Source of the DNA: an uncultured Varibaculum sp.
Lineage (GTDB): Bacteria; Actinomycetota; Actinomycetes; Actinomycetales; Actinomycetaceae
Assembly: GCA_947253735.1 (NCBI GenBank)
Contig: CAMYAU010000100.1
Span: forward strand, 1-5,403
Length of the DNA stretch: 5,403 nucleotides
Reading direction: 5' to 3'
Positions within the stretch are counted from its first letter, which is position 1. Every line of letters starts with the position of its first letter. Made by a program: the position numbers and the translations under genes. Shown here one piece after another: positions 1-5,403 of the stretch. The notes under the pieces were generated by a model that worked only from the letters and a program-made list of their open reading frames with translations, did not search any database and had not been told where the DNA came from.

Positions 1-787
1 CTTCCCATTTAAGGGAAGAAGCCACCATGTCATCAATCAATCGATGTTCATAGTGGAGGCCGGCTTCCTCGTATTGTGCCTTAAACTCGGCGTCATAGAT
101 GTCGGCAAAAATATCTTTGAACTGCCCATCATAGGCTTTCAAAATAGTGTTCTTGGTGGACAGATAAACCGGGTATCCGCGCAACAGACCGTAGCGGAAG
201 CAAGCGCGGGCAAAATCTTTAATGGAATCGTTGAAGTTGTACATTCCCATGGCCACTCCCCCACCTTCGGGATATTCAACCACAGTATGTTCAATAGGCT
301 GGGAGCCATCTTTGGGATGGAAAGTAATAGTAAGGCTGCCGGCACCGGGAACCTTGAAATCAGTAGCCTTGTATTGGTCACCGAAGGCGTGGCGGGCAAC
401 TACGATCGGTTTAGTCCAGCCACCGATTAACCGGGGAACATTGCGCATAATGATGGGTTCGCGGAAAATCACCCCGCCCAGGATATTGCGGATAGTGCCA
501 TTGGGAGATTTCCACATTTTCTTTAGCCCGAACTCTTCCACCCGCGCCTCATCGGGGGTAATGGTCGCACATTTAACCCCTACCCCGTGTTCCTTGATCG
601 CGTTAGCAGCATCAATAGTTACCTGATCACCGGTGGCATCCCGATTTTCAACACTGAGGTCGTAGTAACGAAGATCCACGTCCAGGTAGGGAAGGATGAG
701 TTCGTTACGGATTTTTTGCCAAATAATGCGGGTCATTTCATCGCCATCTAGTTCGACGATCGGGCCGGCTACTTTGATCTTTGCCAT
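1..787 (-). CDS. icd: NADP-dependent isocitrate dehydrogenase (N-terminal 262 codons, 3' end outside window)
   Basis: This enzyme oxidatively decarboxylates isocitrate to 2-oxoglutarate in the TCA cycle, making NADPH in the cytosol; it normally acts as a homodimer. The reading frame is open from ATG (787-785) to the left edge. It shows KCATITPDE (residues 72-80), SPNGTIRNILGG (94-105), FREP (108-111), RHAFGDQY (132-139) and LSTKNTILK (209-217). Ser94, Arg100, Arg109 and Arg132 (isocitrate binding), Tyr139, Lys212 (catalytic) and Asp252 (metal ligand) fall at the same numbers as in the eukaryotic-type enzyme family, so the start is well fixed. The family is usually about 400 residues, so roughly the last third is missing here. 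Residue 131 before RHA is Ala where many relatives have Gly. A GGAG ribosome binding site lies 6 nt upstream. The gene is divergent from the hydrolase. Identification is very secure; the symbol could also be written idh. Confidence 0.97.
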   Translation of the reverse strand, partial: MAKIKVAGPIVELDGDEMTRIIWQKIRNELILPYLDVDLRYYDLSVENRDATGDQVTIDAANAIKEHGVGVKCATITPDEARVEEFGLKKMWKSPNGTIRNILGGVIFREPIIMRNVPRLIGGWTKPIVVARHAFGDQYKATDFKVPGAGSLTITFHPKDGSQPIEHTVVEYPEGGGVAMGMYNFNDSIKDFARACFRYGLLRGYPVYLSTKNTILKAYDGQFKDIFADIYDAEFKAQYEEAGLHYEHRLIDDMVASSLKWE

Positions 788-793
788 GAATAA

Positions 794-797
794 CTCC
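794..797 (-). promoter_or_regulatory. Shine-Dalgarno site of icd
   Basis: Read on the minus strand this is GGAG, within TTTGGAG, with 6 nt before the ATG at 787. It supports that ATG as the real start, in agreement with the family-conserved residue numbering. Confidence 0.7.
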
Positions 798-827
798 AAA
801 GCTATTAGTTTTAAGTCCTTGGCCTTA

Positions 828-857
828 ACTTTACTCGACATCGAGATAAATTCGCAA
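828..857 (-). promoter_or_regulatory. Candidate sigma-70-type promoter for icd, with a dyad in its spacer
   Basis: On the minus strand, TTGCGA (857-852, 4/6 to TTGACA) is followed after 18 nt by TAAAGT (833-828, 4/6 to TATAAT). Transcription would start near 821, giving a leader of about 33 nt. The spacer contains the inverted repeat CTCGA-CA-TCGAG (834-845), directly abutting the -10, which would be a suitable repressor site. Both boxes are imperfect, so this is a suggestion only. Confidence 0.3.
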
Positions 858-970
858 TGGCCAGCACTGTGAACTGGCAGGCGATTTCGCGGCTCACAGC
901 CGCAGGCGTTCCACCCCTGCTACCACCGCGCAGCGATGAACGCTTCACCCAAAGCAGCTTCTTACCTTAA
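857..970 (+). pseudogene. Possible detached N-terminal segment of the alpha/beta hydrolase, ended by an in-frame TAA
   Basis: An ATG at 857 opens a 37-codon frame ending at TAA 968-970. It is in exactly the same frame as the hydrolase ATG at 980, and only three sense codons (I, G, Y) lie between them. The encoded peptide (MASTVNWQAI..., then PPLLPPRSDERF) has balanced, coding-like codon use. Read through the stop, it would place residues GYMRVQIG before the PLIWLEAGLGG strand. That is where this fold normally has its first beta strand and an N-terminal extension. The ribosome binding site is weak (only GAGA at 843-846). Either the ancestral gene started here and acquired a nonsense codon, or this is upstream sequence that is open by chance. 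Confidence 0.4.
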
Positions 971-979
971 ATTGGTTAT

Positions 980-1726
980 ATGCGGGTTCAGATTGGCAAA
1001 ACTCCTGCGGCCAGGCCGGCGCCCCTGATTTGGCTCGAGGCCGGGCTGGGCGGGTCTATGCGCAGCTGGAACCTGACCTTCCCCATTCTTTGTCGCGCTT
1101 TTTACTGCGCCCGCTCCACTCGCTCCCCCATTTTGTACCCCGAAGAGGACGCGGAAGTCACTTGGCAAAGCCTAGTAACCGAGATGCGAGAGGGCGGGGA
1201 AGAAACTGCTCGCCACTTGGGGGCTACCTTCGACAGCCCCCTGCCGGTAGTGATGGTAGGACACTCCTATGGGGCGATGCTGGTGCGAGTTTGGGCGGCG
1301 CAGCTACTTAAAGCCCGCGCTCCCTCCCGGGTAAAACCAGTAGGAATCGTACAAATAGATCCCTCTTTTGAAGGAAATAGCGAGGGCGCCAGCCCCCTCT
1401 ATCAGGAAATTGAACAAAAGATCCTCACTTGGATTTACCGCGGCGCCGCCCGCGAGCAGCCTTCTTTTTATATGGCTTGGAAAGATTTACAAGAGATTGA
1501 TTTGCTGGATCGCCAACTTCCCCAACTGGTGATTTCTGCTGCTCACCGCCGCAATAGCAAAACCTGGCAGGGACTGACTTTCTTTGCTCGCGCGATTGAT
1601 GCCCGCCTGGTGCGCGCGGACTCTTCCCGCCACCTGCTACAAGTTTTTGACCCGGTGACCGTCGCCAGCCAGATTCTAGAGTTCACTACTCGCGTCCACG
1701 AGCAACTAGCTAATAAGGATTTTTAA
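980..1726 (+). CDS. Alpha/beta hydrolase, possibly N-terminally truncated
   Basis: This is a 248-residue alpha/beta-hydrolase-fold protein; the substrate cannot be told from sequence. The oxyanion-side segment LIWLEAGLGGSMRSW is at residues 16-30. The nucleophile elbow GHSYG is at 94-98 with Ser96 as nucleophile. The next strand ends IDPSFEG, with Asp127 a possible acid. The catalytic histidine is most likely His218 in SSRHLLQ, close to the C-terminus as expected. No signal peptide or membrane segment is visible, so it is probably cytosolic. ATG980 is the only usual in-frame start after the TAA at 968, but no convincing Shine-Dalgarno precedes it. The protein begins almost directly at the first core strands, which is short for the family. 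The segment after strand 3 (CARSTRSPIL) departs from the usual D-R-x-G-x-G-x-S pattern. Composition is more GC-rich than the large gene downstream. The gene may be intact with a short N-terminus or disabled by the upstream stop. Confidence 0.78.
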   Translation: MRVQIGKTPAARPAPLIWLEAGLGGSMRSWNLTFPILCRAFYCARSTRSPILYPEEDAEVTWQSLVTEMREGGEETARHLGATFDSPLPVVMVGHSYGAMLVRVWAAQLLKARAPSRVKPVGIVQIDPSFEGNSEGASPLYQEIEQKILTWIYRGAAREQPSFYMAWKDLQEIDLLDRQLPQLVISAAHRRNSKTWQGLTFFARAIDARLVRADSSRHLLQVFDPVTVASQILEFTTRVHEQLANKDF

Positions 1727-1809
1727 GCATTAAAGACATTTTGCAATAACCCGAGGAAAACCTATACCCCGGAAATAACTTAGGCGTTCCTAAGAGTATG
1801 CTTTAATGC
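1727..1809. repeat. 9-bp inverted repeat enclosing a smaller palindrome, just after the hydrolase stop
   Basis: GCATTAAAG (1727-1735) starts at the base after the hydrolase stop codon. Its exact reverse complement CTTTAATGC is at 1801-1809. The 65-nt interior contains the hairpin CTTAGG-CGTT-CCTAAG (1779-1794). No run of T follows either element, so it is not a standard intrinsic terminator. It could still form a stem that ends or stabilises the hydrolase transcript, or act in regulating the downstream gene. Confidence 0.5.
1779..1794. promoter_or_regulatory. Palindrome CTTAGG-N4-CCTAAG, candidate operator
   Basis: This is a perfect 6-bp dyad with a 4-nt spacer. Another half-site, CCTAAG, occurs at 1810-1815. 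It lies about 155 nt upstream of the GTG start of the surface-protein gene and upstream of the candidate -35. It could be a transcription-factor site or just a small RNA hairpin; there is no direct evidence for either. Confidence 0.25.
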
Positions 1810-1829
1810 CCTAAGCCCCCTCTGAGCAC

Positions 1830-1858
1830 TTGCTATAAGCAGCTACCTTCGATTAAAT
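1830..1858 (+). promoter_or_regulatory. Weak promoter candidate for the surface-protein gene
   Basis: TTGCTA (1830-1835) and TTAAAT (1853-1858) are spaced 17 nt apart, each matching 4/6 of the sigma-70 consensus. This would leave a leader of about 85 nt before GTG1949. The stretch 1810-1937 otherwise holds nothing I recognise; it is AT-richer than the hydrolase gene, as promoters often are. Confidence 0.22.
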
Positions 1859-1937
1859 TAGCCCTGTTCTAATTGTCGAAAATTCAGATAGAGAACACCG
1901 ATATTCGCCCTCAAAAAGAAATGTTGGTGTTGAAGTT

Positions 1938-1943
1938 AGGAAG
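1938..1943 (+). promoter_or_regulatory. Shine-Dalgarno site deciding the GTG1949 start
   Basis: AGGAAG, with the core AGGA at 1938-1941, lies 7 nt before GTG 1949-1951. An in-frame TAG at 1937-1939 excludes longer N-termini. Together these select GTG1949 over the internal ATG at 1982, which would remove the positively charged n-region of the signal peptide. Confidence 0.75.
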
Positions 1944-1948
1944 TCCCT

Positions 1949-2051
1949 GTGAAAGTTTCGCTAAAGCAAACTCTGTCCCTGATGCTGGCGCTGGCCTTGA
2001 TACTTCCAGGGGCAATACTCCTCTCCCCCCCCCCTGGAAGCTGGTGCGGCT
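1949..2051 (+). other. Signal peptide coding region, interrupted by the C tract
   Basis: With nine C's this encodes a signal peptide starting (M)KVSLKQTLSLMLALALILP, then GAILL, SPPLE and AGAA. The two Lys form the n-region, a 17-residue core follows, and small residues precede the predicted signal peptidase I cut. As written (ten C's), the peptide ends SPPPGSWCG and stops at 2051-2053, giving a 34-residue product with no mature part. Confidence 0.75.
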
Positions 2052-5000
2052 GAAACCAGCAAATACACAGACAAACTGAAGGCGGAACCGGTAAAGCTGC
2101 CGGAAGGTAAAACCGCCGAGGAGTTCATCAAGAACCCAAAGCAACCCGATATCTACACGCTTCGTAGCGACTTTAAGGTTGAAAGAAACGGGAAATACGA
2201 CATCAACTACCAACCCTATGTGGCGACCGTAGGAGCAGCGGCTACTCGAGAAGAACAAGGCAAGGTAAACAAGAAGATTAAGTTTCCGACCTTCCCGGGG
2301 TACGGAAAGCCTCAGGATAATGGCACTCCCCTAGACGATTTTCTTATCAACTATAAAAAAGTTGTGGACGCCGCTGAAAAGGGTGAGAGAAACGGAAATG
2401 CGGAATACGGATTCACTCACCGAAATTCCCAAGACTTTAAGTATGACGCGGAAAAGAAAACCATTAACGTCAGACACGTTTTCCAAGACATCAGTGATTT
2501 TGACAAATACGGCAATAAACCTGGGGAAGGAGAAAAGACTACTACCGAAACAGGTAGCGTAGGATCGAAGCTGAAAATTCAACCTTTGCCAGCTAACAAA
2601 ATAAAAGGTTTCGTTCCAGAAACCGATATTGAGGTGCAAGTTCCACTAAATACGGCGGATTTTACCGTGGAATACCGTTACAACCGTAACCACTATGACG
2701 TCACCTTTGATACCGACGGGGGTACGGAAGTTCCTACCCGCACTCTTTACTACCAGCAAGTAATCCCCACCCTGGATGCCAAAGATATCCCCACTAAAGT
2801 GGGAGCTACCTTCCAAGGCTGGAAACCTTCGATAGACCTAAAAGATAAATCGGGCACGACCTTTAAGGCCGGTGAAGTTATTAAAGACAGCAGCAGTGGC
2901 AATGCGATTAAAGATCTAAAAGCGCAGCTGGTTATGCCGGCTGAAAACGTCAAGTTCACTGCGGTGTGGAAAGATAACGAGAAGGCAGACTATGCAATTC
3001 AATTTTGGACAGAAAAAGCCGACTACCCTAAGGGAGCTTCTCTTTTAGAAAAATACGACTTCGTGGGTACCCATGTCTACAGAAACAAGCTCACAGGCAC
3101 GCGTCATGATCTCGACAATGAGCACATCAAAGGGCTGGAATTTCCGGATCTGGATCAGGATCGGTTAAATAAAATCTGGAACGGCGCCAGATTTGACCGT
3201 GGACGGTATCTTTTCCTTAATAAATTCTATAAATACAACAAGGATTTAACTCATAAAGAAAACGCTGACCCTAACGATTCCACCAAAGTAAAGACGGTTT
3301 CTTCCAACGGAAAGACTGTCTATAACATCTATTACGACCGTCAGGAATATGAACTGTACTTTACTAAATCCAATGCCCGAGAAAGACAAGATTCCACCTT
3401 TTATCCCCAAATTTGGCGATATAGCAAAGAGCTAGACCATAGCAAACAGTTAGGAGGTCCGGGAGACCCCTACCACTTTAGGGCTCGGTTTAATCAGTTG
3501 ATGACAGAGTGGCCAGATGATGCCCAAGAAACCAAAGGTTTTTCGGAAGGTAAGCAAAGTTATGGGTGGGGACCTAACTTCGCCGATCCACACTGGATTT
3601 TCCGCGACACCCCTCCCTACCGTCTCTCGGCTGATGACTTCCTAGATATGGAGAATTATGATCGGTGGGGCGGCTACACCCGCACCATAGACCTGGGAGA
3701 GGGCAAAACATTGCAAGCTAACTCCTTCACCACTCTGTCCTTTGGTATTACGGAAGACAAAAACGCGATACCGCACCACATGGACTTTTGGATGGATGGG
3801 TTTGAGCCGGGCGAGACCATCATTGACTACAACCTGTATAGGACCAAGGCGGATACAGATGACAAGGGCTATGGTCATAAGTATCCGGTCGTCCAAGGGT
3901 TTACCAAAAAGCATGACAGGGAAAAGTCAGTACAGCTTACTGAGGATGAGATTGATGACAAGAACGATGAGCGGGCAGACATAACCCCATTTCCGGATAA
4001 AAAAGTAACTGACGCCTACGGACTCACACATCCCCTGGGTCAAATGAGTTTCCTGAAAACCTTCTATGATCGTGCCGACGACTACGGAGATCCGCTTGAA
4101 GGCGATGGATTTGAGAAAAACGGATATATTAAATTCGAATACAGCCGCAATAAATATAAGCTGCGCTTAAATTACGATCCCGCTAACTTCAAGGCGGACA
4201 ATGAATATACCCAAAATGAACAAACAGATGTTTTCTACCAAAAACCCTTAAAGGATCTAGATCTAGATAAACCGCAGACCTTGAGGGATCTGGAGCTGAC
4301 CGATCTGTTAAAACAAGATGCCGAGGGGAATGATCGGATTAAAAGACCTGACGGTCTGGGAGACCAGATGGTTTTCAAAGGCTGGGCGCTAGACCCGGCG
4401 GGGCAGAAACTGGTTTGGGAAAACAAAAAGGAAACTATGCCCGCCCACAACCTGGTTCTCTACGCCAAGTGGGGGGAGCCAGACTATAAGTGGAAGGTAA
4501 CCTTTGACCCCAATGGGGGTAAGTTAGATTCCATTGAGGAGAAGAATGTTACCACTGCCCCTAAGACCATTAGGGAAGGCGATATTGACGACCAAAAAGA
4601 AGTCACCTACGCGAAAAAGGGGAAAAACGAAGGGGACAAGCAAGTCTTTACTGTTGTGCAGCGGCAAAAACTGGTACAACCAAATAATCCAACCCGGAAA
4701 GGTTACAGCTTCATGGGTTGGGAGGTACTGCGTTTCCAGAAAGATGCCAATACCGGTGAATATACCAAGGAACTGGACAAATCTTATCGGGACACCTATG
4801 GAGTTCCAGAGCTTTATTCCTTTGGTAACGATGTAGTTGCACCCATTTACCTAAAAGCCATTTGGGTAAAAAATGATATGCAGGATGTGCGGGTTTTCCA
4901 CCATTTCCTGGATAATAATCTGGCAATTGATAAGACCGTAACGGATAATCCGGCTGAGGAAGCTATCAAAAACCAGCGTGCCGGTAAATACGTGGCCGCC

Positions 5001-5403
5001 ATTGGTGCTAAGCAAGATGCCAATTGGATTTTAGCTTCCGATGCAGATTTGCAGAGCACCAAGGACGAAAAAACTAAGAAACTCTACACTGATTATCAAC
5101 AGTTGGCCAAAGATCTGGGTAACCGGGCAACGCAAGGTAACCCCTATTTCCAAACACTCCTGGTAGAACCGAAACAGATTTTACAGGGTGGCAAATTAGT
5201 TGATAATCCCAACTTCCAGCACAATGAATTCCACTTCTTCTATCGTCCCTTTAGAAGCCGCCACTACAAGGTGAACTATGTAGACGAAAGAGCTAAGGCA
5301 GAGTTGGATAAAGCCACTACCGATGTGAAAAAGAAAGAGATTATAGAAAAATACCGCATCTTGGATCAAGAAGAAGTCACCAGTGGGGCTAGGCATTACG
5401 ATG
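1949..5403 (+). CDS. Large exported InlB B-repeat surface protein, off-frame at a C10 tract, 3' end outside window
   Basis: Translation starts at GTG1949 with a signal peptide (n-region with two Lys, hydrophobic core L9-L25). After ten C's (2025-2034) this frame hits TGA at 2051. The body of the gene is the frame that contains GAA2037 and stays open without a stop to the window end. Joined by a nine-C tract, the protein would have at least 1151 residues. Cleavage is likely after A33 or A34 (EAGAA-ETS). Residues 35-248 are unrecognised. An InlB/Listeria-Bacteroides repeat occupies 249-340, an unassigned Tyr/Asp-rich region 341-735, two further repeats 736-841 and 846-972, then a region with HYKVNYVDE (1105-1113) and a Lys/Glu-rich helix. 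I saw no cysteine, as is common in exported Gram-positive proteins. Such repeats are ubiquitin-like folds in adhesins. The role is probably surface attachment or host interaction. No wall anchor is visible because the C-terminus lies outside. Composition is AT-richer than the neighbours. In the given sequence the full product is not made. Confidence 0.85.
2025..2034 (+). repeat. Homopolymer of ten C residues, putative slipped-strand phase-variation tract
   Basis: Ten consecutive C's lie in the c-region of the signal peptide. Consequences by length: nine or twelve C's join the signal peptide to the long downstream frame (ON). Ten C's stop at 2051 (OFF, as here). Eleven C's stop at the TGA at 2077-2079 (window numbering, OFF from GTG1949). 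Poly-C/G tracts of this length slip readily during replication and are the classic switch of contingency loci. Confidence 0.8.
2694..2969 (+). other. InlB B-repeat 1 (residues 249-340, nine-C numbering)
   Basis: The segment opens YDVTFDTDGGTEVP, has the turn GATFQGW at residues 285-291 and closes VKFTAVWK. This matches the known pattern of Listeria-Bacteroides repeats: a first strand ending in D-x-x-GG, a central G-x-x-F-x-GW, and a final A-x-W. Recognition is by pattern only. Confidence 0.75.
4155..4472 (+). other. InlB B-repeat 2 (residues 736-841)
   Basis: It begins YKLRLNYDPANFKADN, has FKGWALDPAG around residue 812 and closes LVLYAKWGEP. The first strand lacks the usual GG (it has ANF), so this is a degenerate member. 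The core FxGW and final AKW are intact. It sits almost directly before repeat 3. Confidence 0.7.
4485..4865 (+). other. InlB B-repeat 3, extended form (residues 846-972)
   Basis: It starts YKWKVTFDPNGGKLDS, has the turn GYSFMGW at 918-924 and ends YLKAIW. At 127 residues it is much longer than a typical repeat of about 70-80. The extra length is a Lys/Glu-rich insertion before the turn and a loop after it. Only four residues separate it from repeat 2, so the two form a tandem pair. Confidence 0.72.

Noticed and set aside
44..626. Plus-strand open frames overlapping 44-430 and 222-626
   Set aside because: They lie opposite icd, whose protein is unmistakable over this whole stretch; they are antisense shadows without recognisable protein features.
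889..903. Hairpin GCGGCT-CAC-AGCCGC
   Set aside because: It falls inside the probable coding remnant 857-970, is short, and is easily produced by GC-rich codons; nothing suggests a regulatory RNA.
962..1311. Open frames on both strands at 962-1168 and 1030-1311
   Set aside because: They overlap the hydrolase in other frames and have low-complexity Arg/Gly/Pro-rich products typical of GC-rich shadow frames.
1779..1800. Intrinsic terminator for the hydrolase
   Set aside because: The hairpin CTTAGGCGTTCCTAAG is short and not GC-rich, and it is followed by AGTATGC rather than a T-run.
1873..2079. 68-codon frame starting TTG1873
   Set aside because: It has no Shine-Dalgarno, overlaps the well-supported signal peptide in another frame, and its product resembles no family. 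It is kept only as a speculative alternative N-terminus in the findings.
2331..2639. Minus-strand 102-codon frame with a Phe/Val/Leu-rich product
   Set aside because: It is the antisense of a Lys/Asp/Asn-rich coding region, which automatically yields hydrophobic shadow proteins; no ribosome binding site or family match is apparent.
1..5403. CRISPR array, tRNA or rRNA genes, insertion sequence ends, prophage attachment sites
   Set aside because: No regularly spaced repeats, cloverleaf-like segments, transposase motifs or duplicated att-like sequences were seen when reading both strands by eye.

Overview
The window looks like chromosome from a Gram-positive actinobacterium. Codon use is moderately GC-rich, there is a eukaryotic-type NADP isocitrate dehydrogenase, and there is a very large exported protein with InlB B-repeats. 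Members of the Actinomycetaceae such as Varibaculum or Mobiluncus would fit, but that placement is an inference from general knowledge; no search was run.

Layout. On the minus strand, 1-787 holds the first 262 codons of icd; the gene runs off the left edge. A short divergent intergenic region follows. On the plus strand, 980-1726 encodes an alpha/beta hydrolase. Directly upstream, in the same frame and separated by one TAA at 968-970, is an open stretch (857-970) that reads like the missing N-terminus, so this gene may carry a nonsense mutation. Positions 1727-1948 are non-coding and contain a 9-bp inverted repeat enclosing a 16-bp palindrome, plus a weak promoter candidate. From 1949 to the right edge is one large gene for a secreted or surface protein.

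The most interesting signal is in that last gene. A GTG start with a good Shine-Dalgarno site opens a classic signal peptide, which runs into a tract of ten C residues (2025-2034). With ten C's the signal-peptide frame stops after 34 codons. With nine or twelve C's it would join without interruption to an intact frame of more than 3.3 kb. That frame has InlB/Listeria-Bacteroides-type repeats, contains no cysteine, and has no usable start of its own. This is the architecture of a phase-variable contingency gene captured in its OFF state. A one-base assembly or sequencing error in the homopolymer is the main alternative.

The three genes do not look like a pathway. icd is central metabolism, the hydrolase is a generic enzyme, and the surface protein appears to be an independently transcribed accessory gene with its own upstream region.
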